Source of the DNA: Roseovarius aestuarii
GTDB taxonomy: Bacteria > Pseudomonadota > Alphaproteobacteria > Rhodobacterales > Rhodobacteraceae
DNA length: 64,000 nucleotides
Reading direction: 5' to 3'
Assembly: GCF_019966515.1 (NCBI RefSeq)
Contig: NZ_JAIMIB010000011.1
Location: forward strand, 1 to 64,000
The notes beneath the pieces are model-generated. The model did not search any database, was not told the origin of the DNA, and saw only the letters and a program-made list of their open reading frames with translations. Position 1 is the stretch's first letter; each line of letters begins with the position of its first letter. The position numbers and the translations under genes were made by a program. Shown here piece by piece: positions 1 to 10,285 of this stretch.

Positions 1-287
1 CGTAAGCGCCCTGCAAACTAAAAACTAGTTTCACCACACCGCATTCCAGAAAGTTGGGTTTAGTCACTTTGTCCGCATCGTGAGCATTTACGGTTTGGCT
101 AAATATGCAAAAAAACGCCTTGGATCGAAGCGGTGGCAGTACAGCCGGAGGGTGCTGCATATGCGACGGGCCGTGACCAGCAAAAATGTTTAGTGTGTTT
201 CAGCCTTAAACGCAGGTGAAAGATTGCTGTTGACGGAACGATGCTGAAGCGGAATTAGTTGACCAAAAAACACATTGAGGCTTCGAG
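1..287. other. Non-coding edge before first gene
   Basis: No reading frame with a convincing start or family match is visible in these 287 bases on either strand, and no tRNA-like fold or clear terminator was seen. The stretch is AT-richer than most of the window. The last part should hold the promoter of the gene starting at 288, but no clear -35/-10 pair could be assigned. Confidence 0.4.
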
Positions 288-821
288 ATGATCAACGAGT
301 TTAAATTTCACGTAGTTGCATTCACGGTTTTCTTATGTCTCGCTACCTCTTTGACGGCGCAAACGAACCCTGCTGCCAAGGAAGTCATGGGAGAGATAAA
401 GTTACTTATACAAACCTGCCTCTCCGAAATGGCAAAGTCACAGGATAGCTTTCAACAATTGCTGAAACACGGATATTCTGAAAGGGTCAAGAAACGCTTC
501 ATCGTCTACAATAAGACACTAAAGGTACGTCAGGCGGTTCTTTCCCGCCCTAAAGTGCGGGTGGATTTCTTTCGAACGAAACCGGAAAGGTTGTGCATTT
601 TCGGATTTCAATACCTGGCTCTGGGTGCAGAGCAGGGCATGATGGAGTTTTTTGGCCAAGAGGCTAAGAAACTAGGCTTCCGAAAGGTCGGCGTGAATCC
701 GAAAATCAACCGGTATCTGACCGTTGCACACGAGTATTACGCTAAAGGCCCAAAAAAGATCAGCGTCGTTTTGGGTCTCACACACGGTTACATCCATTTC
801 AGCATCGACGAAGTCAGATAA
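288..821 (+). CDS. Hypothetical secreted protein
   Basis: 177-residue protein that I do not recognise. The first ~24 residues form a hydrophobic stretch ending in S-L-T-A-Q, which looks like a Sec signal peptide, so a periplasmic or secreted location is inferred. The mature part is mixed alpha/beta in appearance, rich in Lys and Arg, with two cysteines (around residues 44 and 101) that could form a disulfide. It faces the SYLF lipoprotein gene convergently, with a hairpin between them. Base composition is slightly more AT-rich than the housekeeping genes, so a strain-variable gene is possible. Confidence 0.55.
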   Translation: MINEFKFHVVAFTVFLCLATSLTAQTNPAAKEVMGEIKLLIQTCLSEMAKSQDSFQQLLKHGYSERVKKRFIVYNKTLKVRQAVLSRPKVRVDFFRTKPERLCIFGFQYLALGAEQGMMEFFGQEAKKLGFRKVGVNPKINRYLTVAHEYYAKGPKKISVVLGLTHGYIHFSIDEVR

Positions 822-955
822 AATCAGACTTTTTCGGTGCAGTTCGCTGCTATAGCCAACGGGTTCGTCTTTCTGCGAACAAACGCAGACCTTGGCTTTG
901 GTCACTCGAATGCCGGCTTTTTCCTGGCTCACAGGCGCTTATGGATCAGCTTAAT

Positions 956-989
956 AAACCTGAAGGCCAGGCGTTGCGCCCTCAGGTTT
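956..989. terminator. Probable bidirectional terminator
   Basis: Perfect 8-base inverted repeat AAACCTGA / TCAGGTTT (956-963 and 982-989), with further G-C pairs inside after one mismatch. It lies between the convergent genes ending at 821 and 1022. The T tracts on each side are short, so termination strength is uncertain. Confidence 0.55.
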
Positions 990-1021
990 CTTCGAATACC
1001 CGGCTGCCCGAGGAGGGGCGA

Positions 1022-1582
1022 TCAGGGAATGATGCGGGTGTATTTCACGCCTTCAAGTGATGCCCCGGCCATTGCGCCGGCCTGGCCGAAAATAACCGCA
1101 ACCACGGGCGAGTTTATCGCCGTGGTCTCGGCCCTCAGGTTCTCACCTTCGTTCTTGAAGACATATTCGATATCCGCGCCCGCGGCCCAGCCCGATGAAC
1201 GGCGGAAATTCGACAGCGCGCCTTCGGTCATGAAGAACAGTACATGGGAAAACTGCTGGCCGCCGATCTGTAGCCCGAAACTACCCTTGGTCGCGGAATA
1301 ATAGTCGACGGTCGTACCATTGACCCGCAGCGCGCCGCGGCCAAAACCGCCGCCGACGCCAAATCCGGCCTCGGTGATCAGGGGCATGACCAGCATGCCC
1401 GCGGATCTGGCGGCAAGGTCCTGCGTGTTGGGGTAGTTGGTAAAGAGATAGTTGAGGGTAGAATCGGCGCGGGCGTCGATACGCGCACCACCCTGACTGC
1501 CGACACCGTTATTGCACGCGGCGGCTGTCGTAGCGCCCGCAAGGGCGGCCAGCACAAAGCTGCGTCTGCTGAAATTGCTCAT
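1022..1582 (-). CDS. SYLF/YSC84-domain lipoprotein
   Basis: 186-residue protein of the SYLF (YSC84-like, lipid-binding) family. The N-terminus has a twin-arginine signature (S-R-R-S-F-V) followed by a hydrophobic stretch and a lipobox-like A-A-A-C at about residues 20-23, so a Tat-exported lipoprotein is likely. The body has the family's pattern of glycine-rich strands (GFGVGGGFGRGAL) and the late G-A-x-A-G-A-S-L-E-G element. Bacterial members are poorly characterised and associated with membrane lipid binding. It is a lone gene, downstream of hemB on the same strand with a gap of about 176 bases. Confidence 0.8.
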   Translation of the reverse strand: MSNFSRRSFVLAALAGATTAAACNNGVGSQGGARIDARADSTLNYLFTNYPNTQDLAARSAGMLVMPLITEAGFGVGGGFGRGALRVNGTTVDYYSATKGSFGLQIGGQQFSHVLFFMTEGALSNFRRSSGWAAGADIEYVFKNEGENLRAETTAINSPVVAVIFGQAGAMAGASLEGVKYTRIIP

Positions 1583-1758
1583 GGATTTACCTGTCTGGTT
1601 GCCTGACTTAATTGCCAGCGTTTCTGTCGCCGGTCTGGCACCGAGTATAGGGGCTCAAACCGGCGCTGTCACTATGGATTGTCACCTGCGCAGATTGTAG
1701 CCGCCTTGAAAAACCCATCAACAACAGGCGGTGGTCTGAGCTACATATCGGGATAGTG

Positions 1759-2808
<1,050 letters not shown>

Positions 2809-2874
2809 TCAAGGGTAGGAATTGACGCGCCCGGGCGCTAAGAGGGACATCAAAGTCACTTCAGGGGCGCGGCA

Positions 2875-3405
2875 GTGGACTGGTATAATAGTGTTTTCGA
2901 GTTAATCGACATGCGCAGTTTCAGCAACCTGTGGTTCTGGATTGCGCTGGCGGTGATGTGGTCATCAACCAGTCACTGGGTGCTTGGCGTACCCTGGGAC
3001 GTGGCGCAGCGTGCACACAAGGAAGAAGAGGGGCAGGGCGTCATCGATTTCGAAGACCTGGTGCGCATCTACACCAATCGTATTCTCCATATAGCCGACA
3101 CGTCCGGCTTGCTCATGGCAGGGTTCGCCTTTTTCATGCTGACCGTTCTGGTGCTGATGGGATTTGTCTACGGTCAAGAATTCGCTCAGGCGCTTTTTCT
3201 GCTGGGATTCCCGATGAGCATTGTCGGGCTTTTGTCGATTATCACGGCACGGCGCATACAGCAGAATGCTTTGCGCGGCGAGGCACTTTTCAGGCAGTTG
3301 CAACGCCACCGGATCATCACCCAATTGATCGGCGTGGTGTCGATTTTCGTCACAGCGATGTGGGGAATGCTGCAGAATATGACGGTCGGCGTATTAGGCG
3401 GCTGA
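2875..3405 (+). CDS. Four-TM integral membrane protein
   Basis: 176 residues starting with GTG, with four predicted membrane segments (about 20-41, 79-103, 108-127, 146-166) and a soluble loop between the first and second that contains K-E-E-E-G-Q-G. Close relatives in Rhodobacteraceae carry the database name 'component of SufBCD complex'; that is from memory, and nothing in the sequence supports an Fe-S role. It lies 13 bases upstream of mfd and is probably cotranscribed with it, not with the suf operon 8 kb away. Function unknown. Confidence 0.7.
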   Translation: MDWYNSVFELIDMRSFSNLWFWIALAVMWSSTSHWVLGVPWDVAQRAHKEEEGQGVIDFEDLVRIYTNRILHIADTSGLLMAGFAFFMLTVLVLMGFVYGQEFAQALFLLGFPMSIVGLLSIITARRIQQNALRGEALFRQLQRHRIITQLIGVVSIFVTAMWGMLQNMTVGVLGG

Positions 3406-3418
3406 CGGGACACATGAC

Positions 3419-6400
3419 ATGGGCAAAACTGAACACATTACGGTGGGCGGTGCGCCCGAAGGGTTTGACGCGCGCCTGATCCTTGATGAAGTCGCACGTC
3501 AGGGCCAGCCGGTCGTGCATATCGCGCGTGATGACAAGCGCATGGCGGCGATGGCGGCAGCCCTCAGATTCTTTGCACCCGACATGCCGGTGATGCAATT
3601 TCCCGGCTGGGACTGTCTGCCTTATGACCGGGTGTCGCCTAATGCAGATAATTCGGCGGCGCGCATGGCCACACTTGCCGGGCTGGTGCACGGGATGCCG
3701 GATCGGTTTGTACTGTTGACCACGCTCAATTCCATCAGCCAGCGGTTGCCTGCGCGCGATGTCCTGCAAAAAGCGACCTTCAGCGCCCGGGTTGACTACC
3801 AGATGGATGAAAAGGCGCTGCGGGCCTATCTCGCGCGGATGGGGTATGCGCAGGCGCCCACGGTGATGGAACCCGGGGATTATGCGGTGCGCGGCGGCAT
3901 CATCGATATCTATCCGCCGGGCGGCAGCGGCCCGGTGCGGTTGGACATGTTCGGCGATGTACTGGATGGCATCCGCCGGTTTGATCCTGTCACTCAGCGC
4001 ACCACCGAAAAGCTTGAGGTGATCGAGCTGGCCCCGGTCTCGGAGGTCATTCTGGACGAAGCCGCCATCACCCGGTTCCGGCAGAATTACCGGATCGAAT
4101 TTGGCGCGGCGGGCACCGATGATCCGTTGTACGAAGCAGTGAGCGCCGGGCGCAAACATCAGGGTATCGAACATTGGCTGCCGTTCTTTCATGACCGACT
4201 TGAGACGCTTTTTGACTACCTTCCCGGTGCCACCTTTGCGTTGGATGATCAGGTAACACCCGCCCGTTTAGCCCGGTGGGAGAGTGTTGAGGACCAGTAC
4301 GAGGCGCGCACCCATGCCCTGTCGCAAAAGACGCGCGGCGATACGGTCTACAAGCCCGTGCCGCCGGGGCTCTTATATCTGGATGAGGTGGCCTGGGACA
4401 GTGCCGTGGCAGGCCATCGCCTGCTTCAACTGGCACCGCTGCCGCAGGCGCTTGGCCCCGGCGTGATCGACGCGGGCGGCCGTATCGGGCGCAATTTCGC
4501 GCCTGAGCGGCAGATGGAATCCATAGGGCTTTTCAGTGCGCTCAAGACCCATGTCGAGGCGAAGTTAAGTTCGGGCCCGGTCCTGGTTGCGGCCTATTCC
4601 GAGGGCGCTCGTGAGCGGCTTGAGGGGTTGCTCGAAGACGAGGGCATGATCGGTGCGGTCACGGTGAAAAGCGCAGGCCGGATCGATAAACGCGGGCTGC
4701 ATCTGGCGGTCTGGGCGCTGGAACACGGGTTTGAAAGCCCTGATCTGGCCGTGATCACCGAGCAGGATATTCTGGGGGATCGCCTGATCCGCGCGCCGAA
4801 AAGACGCCGCCGGGCCGAGCATTTCCTGACCGAAGCGCAGACGCTTTCGGCCGGTGATCTGGTCGTACATGTGGATCACGGGATCGGGCGCTATCACGGG
4901 ATGGAGGTGATCGCCGCTGCCGGTGCCGCCCATGAATGCCTGGTGCTGGAATATGCCGAAAGCGCGCGGCTTTACCTGCCGGTAGAAAATATCGAACTGC
5001 TCAGCCGCTACGGCCACGACGAAGGTTTGCTGGACAGGCTGGGCGGGGGCGCGTGGCAGGCCAAGAAATCCAAGCTTAAAGAGCGCATTCGCGAGATGGC
5101 CGACAGGCTGATCCGGATCGCGGCCGAGCGCGCCCTGCGCAGCGCGCCAAAGCTTGCTGCCGAGCATCACGCCTGGGAGGAGTTTTCGGCCCGATTCCCC
5201 TATCAGGAGACCGACGATCAGCTGCGCGCGATCGAGGATGTCCTGAGCGATCTGGAAGCGGGCACGCCGATGGATCGGCTGATCTGCGGCGATGTCGGTT
5301 TCGGCAAGACCGAGGTAGCAATGCGTGCCGCCTTCGTGGCGGCGATGCAGGGCATGCAGGTGGCGGTGATCGCACCCACTACCCTATTGGCACGGCAGCA
5401 TTACCAAAGCTTCGCGGAACGGTTCCGGGGTTTCCCGATCAGCGTCAAACCGCTATCGCGCTTTGTATCGTCAGGCGGCGCGGCGAAAACCCGGGACGAA
5501 CTGGCACGCGGACAGGTGGATATCGTCATCGGCACCCATGCGCTTCTGGCCAAGGGTATTCGGTTCAAAAACCTCGGGCTGCTGGTGATTGACGAAGAAC
5601 AACGCTTTGGCGTCGCCCACAAAGAGCGTCTGAAGCAGTTGCGCAGCGACGTGCATGTGCTGACCCTGACCGCCACGCCCATTCCGCGGACGCTGCAACT
5701 TTCCCTGTCAGGCGTGCGCGATCTGAGCATCATAGGCACACCGCCCGTCGATCGCCTGTCGATCCGCACCTATGTGAGCGACTTTGACACGATCACCATC
5801 CGCGAGGCGCTGATGCGCGAGCATTATCGCGGCGGGCAGAGCTTTTACGTGGTGCCGCGTATCTCGGATCTGCCCGAGATCGAGGATTTCCTGAATACTC
5901 AATTGCCCGAACTCAGCTATGTCATCGCCCACGGCCAGATGGCCGCCGGAGAGCTGGATCAGCGGATGAACGCCTTTTACGATGGCAAATATGATGTGCT
6001 ACTGGCCACCACGATCGTGGAATCGGGGCTGGATATTCCGACCGCCAACACGATGGTCATTCATCGGGCGGATATGTTCGGTCTCAGCCAGCTTTATCAG
6101 ATCCGGGGTCGGGTAGGGCGCTCGAAAACCCGCGCCTATGCCTATCTGACCACCAAGCCGCGTGTGCGCCTGACGCCCACCGCTGAAAAGCGCCTGCGGG
6201 TGCTGGGCAGTCTGGATACGCTTGGGGCGGGGTTTACGCTGGCTTCTCAGGATCTGGACATTCGCGGTGCCGGGAACCTGCTGGGCGAGGAGCAATCCGG
6301 CCAGATGCGCGATGTCGGCTATGAACTTTATCAGTCGATGCTGGAAGAGGCGATTGCCAAGATCAAGGCCGGCGAGTTGGAAGGTCTTTCCGATGCTGAT

Positions 6401-6874
6401 GATCAATGGGCACCGCAGATCAATCTGGGCGTTCCGGTACTGATCCCCGAGGACTACGTGCCCGATCTCGATGTGCGCCTTGGATTATACCGCCGCCTCA
6501 GCGGGTTGCAGCGCAAAGTTGAACTTGAGGGTTTCGCTGCGGAGCTGATCGACCGGTTCGGCAAGCTGCCGCGCGAGGTCAACATGCTGATGCTGATCGT
6601 GCGGATCAAGGCGATGTGCAAGAAAGCCGGTATCGCCAAGCTGGATGGCGGCCCCAAGGGCGCCACGATCCAGTTTCACAATGACAAGTTCGCCTCGCCC
6701 GCCGGGTTGGTCGAGTTTATCAAGGACCAGCGCGGGCTGGCCAAGGTGCGTGACAACAAGATCGTCGTACGGCGCGACTGGAAAAAAGAGGGCGACAAGA
6801 TCAAGGGGGCCTTCGCCATCGCACGCGATCTGGCCGAAAAGGTGGTTGCGGAAAAGAAACGCAAGAAGGGATAG
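3419..6874 (+). CDS. mfd: Transcription-repair coupling factor Mfd
   Basis: 1151-residue SF2 translocase that removes RNA polymerase stalled at DNA lesions and recruits UvrA. The N-terminal UvrB-homology module is followed by the RNA-polymerase-interacting domain (around the V-D-H-G-I-G-R-Y segment, residue ~485), then the helicase core. Walker A GDVGFGKTE is near residue 624 and the DEEQ box near 724. The RGRVGRS motif VI and a C-terminal TRCF domain follow. Length matches the family. It is downstream of the small membrane protein gene and ends 24 bases before the convergent MocR gene; no terminator hairpin is seen between them. Confidence 0.97.
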   Translation: MGKTEHITVGGAPEGFDARLILDEVARQGQPVVHIARDDKRMAAMAAALRFFAPDMPVMQFPGWDCLPYDRVSPNADNSAARMATLAGLVHGMPDRFVLLTTLNSISQRLPARDVLQKATFSARVDYQMDEKALRAYLARMGYAQAPTVMEPGDYAVRGGIIDIYPPGGSGPVRLDMFGDVLDGIRRFDPVTQRTTEKLEVIELAPVSEVILDEAAITRFRQNYRIEFGAAGTDDPLYEAVSAGRKHQGIEHWLPFFHDRLETLFDYLPGATFALDDQVTPARLARWESVEDQYEARTHALSQKTRGDTVYKPVPPGLLYLDEVAWDSAVAGHRLLQLAPLPQALGPGVIDAGGRIGRNFAPERQMESIGLFSALKTHVEAKLSSGPVLVAAYSEGARERLEGLLEDEGMIGAVTVKSAGRIDKRGLHLAVWALEHGFESPDLAVITEQDILGDRLIRAPKRRRRAEHFLTEAQTLSAGDLVVHVDHGIGRYHGMEVIAAAGAAHECLVLEYAESARLYLPVENIELLSRYGHDEGLLDRLGGGAWQAKKSKLKERIREMADRLIRIAAERALRSAPKLAAEHHAWEEFSARFPYQETDDQLRAIEDVLSDLEAGTPMDRLICGDVGFGKTEVAMRAAFVAAMQGMQVAVIAPTTLLARQHYQSFAERFRGFPISVKPLSRFVSSGGAAKTRDELARGQVDIVIGTHALLAKGIRFKNLGLLVIDEEQRFGVAHKERLKQLRSDVHVLTLTATPIPRTLQLSLSGVRDLSIIGTPPVDRLSIRTYVSDFDTITIREALMREHYRGGQSFYVVPRISDLPEIEDFLNTQLPELSYVIAHGQMAAGELDQRMNAFYDGKYDVLLATTIVESGLDIPTANTMVIHRADMFGLSQLYQIRGRVGRSKTRAYAYLTTKPRVRLTPTAEKRLRVLGSLDTLGAGFTLASQDLDIRGAGNLLGEEQSGQMRDVGYELYQSMLEEAIAKIKAGELEGLSDADDQWAPQINLGVPVLIPEDYVPDLDVRLGLYRRLSGLQRKVELEGFAAELIDRFGKLPREVNMLMLIVRIKAMCKKAGIAKLDGGPKGATIQFHNDKFASPAGLVEFIKDQRGLAKVRDNKIVVRRDWKKEGDKIKGAFAIARDLAEKVVAEKKRKKG

Positions 6875-6898
6875 CTGCCACTGTTCCGGGTATCCTGA

Positions 6899-8332
6899 TC
6901 ATACCGACCGCAGCAGGTTCGCAAAACGATCGGCTGCCTCGGACAATGCCTGTTCGTCAAAGGCGGCATAGCCCAGCAACAGCCCCTGCATCTTATCGGG
7001 AAGAACGCAGTGATCCGATAACGCACCGACATGAAGTCCGATCTTCTTCGCGCGGCGGCAAATTTCCTGGTCGGAAACACGCCTCGCCAATTGCGGCTTA
7101 AGCGAAAGACAAAGATGCATACCTGACGGATCCGGCTGAAGGTCCAGGAGGTCCGAGACCGGTTGCAGAGCGTCAAGTAAATGACTTTGACGACGGGCAT
7201 AGGTGCGCCGCATCCGGCGGAGATGGATCGCAAATTCACCGCTTTGCATGAATGTGGCGAGAGCGGGTTGTGGGATCAGTGAGGCGCGAGGGCCGACCCG
7301 ACCGAGGTGGCGGCGGATTTGGTCTAGCAGATGTATCGGAACCACCAGATACCCGATCCGCAACGCGGGACTGACTAGTTTTGAAAAGCTGCCCAGATAG
7401 ATCGTATTGGCGCGCCCATCGAGACCGGATAAGGACGGCAATGGCTGACCACGATAGCGAAACTCACTGTCGTAATCGTCTTCGATCACCAAGGCCCCGG
7501 TACGCTTTGCCCAGTCAAGAAGTGCAGTTCGGCGCGACAACGGAAGGTTCAGCCCCGTCGGGTAGTGCCGGGAGGGCGTGACAATGACGGCCGATACGTC
7601 GTCGGGGATTTTTCCGGCATCCAACCCCTCAGCGTCGATGCGCACGGCGTGAATTTTGCACCCGGTTACCCGCAGGATGTCATGCGTCTTGGGCCAGCAC
7701 GGGTCTTCAACCGCCACCGTCTTGCCTGACCCGACCAATCCGCAAAAGATCCCTTCAAGCGCCTCCCATGCGCCCGAGGTGATGAAGACCTGTTCCGGAT
7801 CGCAATGGAGATTTCGCCAGGCGGCAAGGTGATCGGCAATCGCCTCGCGCAGCGGATACCATCCCAACGGGTCCGGACGCATAAGAAGGTCGGGTTCGGG
7901 GGTGCGCCAGGCCCGCTCAAGCTGACGTGCCCATGTTTGATAAGGAAGCAGGGATTGATCCGGCAGCCCGGTTTGGAATGGCTGCCAGGGCTTCAACACG
8001 GGTCGGGCTGGCCGGGCCTGCGGTGTTGGCGATCTGAGATGGGTTATGTCATGCGCCACATAGGTACCGCTGCCACGGCGTGTCACAAGATAGCCCTCAC
8101 TGATCATCTGGTCATACACGACCTGAACCGTGGTGCGTGAGATCGACAACTCTGCCGCCAGTATCCGGCTGGCAGGCAGGCGGGCACCGGTCAGGTTTTG
8201 CGAGGTTACGATGATCGCGCGAAGCGCTTCCAACAATTGCGCCTGCAACGAGGTATTACCCGCCGGATCAAGCGAGATCGCAAAGAGGTCGCGATTCAAA
8301 TTGGCATTATGTTTATTTTCTATATTGGACAT
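6899..8332 (-). CDS. MocR-family GntR/aminotransferase transcriptional regulator
   Basis: 477-residue fusion of an N-terminal GntR winged helix (about 15-85) and a class I aminotransferase-like domain, i.e. a MocR/PdxR-type regulator. The PLP-lysine context GSFSKLVSPALRIGYL is intact near residue 315, so PLP binding is expected. Such regulators often control vitamin B6 or amino-acid genes. It is divergent from a pyridoxamine-oxidase-like gene, its likely target. No Shine-Dalgarno sequence is visible before the ATG at 8332, and the start lies within an inverted repeat, so it may be leaderless or autoregulated. Confidence 0.9.
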   Translation of the reverse strand: MSNIENKHNANLNRDLFAISLDPAGNTSLQAQLLEALRAIIVTSQNLTGARLPASRILAAELSISRTTVQVVYDQMISEGYLVTRRGSGTYVAHDITHLRSPTPQARPARPVLKPWQPFQTGLPDQSLLPYQTWARQLERAWRTPEPDLLMRPDPLGWYPLREAIADHLAAWRNLHCDPEQVFITSGAWEALEGIFCGLVGSGKTVAVEDPCWPKTHDILRVTGCKIHAVRIDAEGLDAGKIPDDVSAVIVTPSRHYPTGLNLPLSRRTALLDWAKRTGALVIEDDYDSEFRYRGQPLPSLSGLDGRANTIYLGSFSKLVSPALRIGYLVVPIHLLDQIRRHLGRVGPRASLIPQPALATFMQSGEFAIHLRRMRRTYARRQSHLLDALQPVSDLLDLQPDPSGMHLCLSLKPQLARRVSDQEICRRAKKIGLHVGALSDHCVLPDKMQGLLLGYAAFDEQALSEAADRFANLLRSV

Positions 8333-8349
8333 TTTAAAATAACCAATAT
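8322..8349. promoter_or_regulatory. Inverted repeat, candidate MocR operator
   Basis: ATATTGG (8322-8328) and CCAATAT (8343-8349) form a perfect inverted repeat with a 14-base AT-rich spacer. It spans the MocR start codon (8330-8332) and sits 44 bases before the divergent gene's start. Position suggests an operator serving both genes; binding is not shown. Confidence 0.4.
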
Positions 8350-8392
8350 GGCGGCATCAAGACAGGGACAAGAACGAATTTGGACCGCAACC

Positions 8393-9043
8393 ATGACCGA
8401 GACACTCGACGTAACCGACCGAACCCGCCTGCGTCGCTCGCGCGAGCGTGGACATTTCGACCGCGACACCATCAACACCATTCTAGATGCTCAACCCATG
8501 TGCAGTGTGGGCTACATCATTGACGGGCGGCCCTTTGTGACCCCGACACTGCAATGGCGCGAAGGTAATCATGTCTATTGGCATGGTTCTTCCGCTAGCC
8601 GGGCGCTGCGCAACTCCCGCGATGCCGAGGTGAGTCTGTCGGTTGCGATCCTCGATGGTTTTGTGCTGGCGCGGTCGGGGATGCATCACTCGGTCAATTC
8701 GCGCTCTGTGACGCTGTTTGGAACGGCAGTCAAAGTGGAAAACCCGGATGAAAAGTTGGCAAAGCTTCGCCGGTTTGTAGAAGGGTTGTTTCCGGGCCGC
8801 TATGAGCGCCTGAGGCCCGATCACGCGCAGGATCTGAAGGCAACTATGGTGCTGGGCATGGAGATCAGCGAAGGCAGCGCGAAAATCCGTGAAGGTGGCC
8901 CGATAGACGAAGAACCGGATTATGCCTTGCCCATCTGGGCGGGTGTCATTCCGGTTCACACCCAAGTTGGCGCCCCGATCGCAGACAGCCGAAACATCGA
9001 GGGCGTGCCGATCCCGGAACATGTCACAGCCTTCCGGTTATGA
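8393..9043 (+). CDS. Pyridoxamine 5'-phosphate oxidase-like (Pyridox_ox_2) protein
   Basis: 216 residues of the flavin-binding split-barrel family that includes NimA-like proteins. It has the conserved central pattern YIIDGRPFVTPTLQW and the strand HVYWHGSSASRALR, which usually contributes to FMN and substrate binding. The start at 8393 (MTETLDV) fits the family N-terminus T-R-L-R-R-S-R-E-R-G; an in-frame ATG at 8348 adds unconserved residues and falls in the inverted repeat. The divergent pairing with a MocR regulator is common for this family. The true substrate is not known; cofactor B6 salvage is only one option. Confidence 0.85.
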   Translation: MTETLDVTDRTRLRRSRERGHFDRDTINTILDAQPMCSVGYIIDGRPFVTPTLQWREGNHVYWHGSSASRALRNSRDAEVSLSVAILDGFVLARSGMHHSVNSRSVTLFGTAVKVENPDEKLAKLRRFVEGLFPGRYERLRPDHAQDLKATMVLGMEISEGSAKIREGGPIDEEPDYALPIWAGVIPVHTQVGAPIADSRNIEGVPIPEHVTAFRL

Positions 9044-9218
9044 TGTGAGCAGAGCAAGCCGCATCATGCGGGAGTATCGGCTTACAGCCGGTTTACACAT
9101 TATGGCAGACGCCTCGCTCTACATTACATTAAACGCCATCGACTGGCTTCCAAGGTAAAATTGGAACCATCATCCGAGCTCTTTGCAGCATTGGCTGGTT
9201 TGGGCTCACACCCGGCGC

Positions 9219-9470
9219 TTAGCTTTCTGGCGTTTTATCGGTGCCTCCGTGCTTGGCCTTGAATGCCTTGACCCGCTCTACCAGCAACTCATTGGCTTTC
9301 TTGTTGGCACGGCGCACACGGATAGAGGTCAGGAAAGCTTCTTCGGCGGTCTGTGATGTTGCGCCCAGAACCTTGACCAGATCAGCGATGATATCTTCAT
9401 CTCCGGAGGCTTCGATATACTTGATCGTGTGGGTGGCCAGATCGTCGGCCAAATCCTCGGTTACACCCAT
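9219..9470 (-). CDS. Small conserved hypothetical protein
   Basis: 83-residue, mostly helical, highly charged protein with no signal peptide or membrane segment. The Lys/Arg-rich C-terminal helix (around V-R-R-A-N-K-K-A-N-E) could bind nucleic acid or another protein, but no known domain is recognised. It starts 4 bases after the stop of the alpha/beta hydrolase gene and is almost certainly translated from the same transcript. Confidence 0.65.
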   Translation of the reverse strand: MGVTEDLADDLATHTIKYIEASGDEDIIADLVKVLGATSQTAEEAFLTSIRVRRANKKANELLVERVKAFKAKHGGTDKTPES

Positions 9471-9474
9471 GAGA

Positions 9475-10128
9475 TCACCGTGTGTTTTCGGTCAAACGAC
9501 GTTTGACGTAGGTGGTCACGTTATCGATCATTGTGTCCATGTAGGGCTCTTCAAAGAAATGCCCCGAGCCGTCGATTTCGGTATGGGTGATGGTAATGCC
9601 CTGCTGTTCGTGCAGTTTGTTCACCAGCGCCACAGTGTCGGGCGGCGGTGCAACCCGGTCATTCGAGCCGTTGATGATCAGTCCGGACGAGGGGCAGGGG
9701 GCCAGGAATGAGAAATCATACATGTTGGCAGGCGGTGACACGCTGATGAAGCCGGTGATCTCGGGGCGGCGCATCAGAAGCTGCATGCCGATCCAGGCAC
9801 CAAAGCTGAAGCCTGCGACCCAGCAATGCTTGGAGTTGTTGTTCATCGATTGCAGGTAGTCGAGCGCCGAGGCTGCGTCGCTCAACTCTCCCACACCCTG
9901 ATCGTATTCGCCCTGGCTGCGGCCAACGCCGCGGAAGTTGAACCGCAGCACCGTGAAGCCCATGTTGTAAAAGGCATAATGCAGGTTGTAGACAACCTTG
10001 TTGTTCATCGTGCCACCGAATTGCGGGTGCGGATGCAGCACGATCGCGATCGGGGCATCTTTTTCTTTTTGCGGGTGGTAGCGGCCTTCAAGACGGCCTT
10101 CGGGGCCGGGAAAAATTACCTCGGGCAT
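9475..10128 (-). CDS. Alpha/beta hydrolase
   Basis: 217-residue cytosolic alpha/beta hydrolase. The nucleophile elbow is G-F-S-F-G (Ser near residue 105), the oxyanion region HPHPQFGG is near residue 32, and the acid and base are likely the Asp of NGSNDRV and the His of GSGHFF. It resembles the short dienelactone-hydrolase-like proteins common in alphaproteobacteria; substrate unknown. The start at 10128 (MPEVIFPG) is preferred: a further upstream ATG at 10188 would place the N-terminus over the iscR promoter region. It is divergent from iscR and followed by the 83-residue gene. Confidence 0.85.
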   Translation of the reverse strand: MPEVIFPGPEGRLEGRYHPQKEKDAPIAIVLHPHPQFGGTMNNKVVYNLHYAFYNMGFTVLRFNFRGVGRSQGEYDQGVGELSDAASALDYLQSMNNNSKHCWVAGFSFGAWIGMQLLMRRPEITGFISVSPPANMYDFSFLAPCPSSGLIINGSNDRVAPPPDTVALVNKLHEQQGITITHTEIDGSGHFFEEPYMDTMIDNVTTYVKRRLTENTR

Positions 10129-10167
10129 GTTGTGCCTGTGTCTCCCATTAAGGGTGCCGGGATATTC

Positions 10168-10205
10168 TTGACGAAATCGCTCAAGCACCTTAGAACAATT
10201 CTAAG
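10168..10205 (+). promoter_or_regulatory. iscR/suf promoter with ICE-like palindrome
   Basis: TTGACG (10168-10173), a 17-base spacer and TAGAAC (10191-10196) make a plausible sigma-70-type promoter for iscR. The palindrome CTTAGAA-CAA-TTCTAAG (10189-10205) is perfect and overlaps the -10 box. Its core TTAGAA-N3-TTCTAA resembles the iron control element bound by Irr in alphaproteobacteria (recalled consensus). Repression by occlusion of the -10 box is inferred. The site could also affect the divergent hydrolase gene. Confidence 0.6.
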
Positions 10206-10285
10206 TTCCGGGTTGTGCCGGAAGCGCTGCAAGCGAGATAAGGCTTCGGCAGCGGCAGGTCAATCAATTCGCGGGGGTAAAGGCC

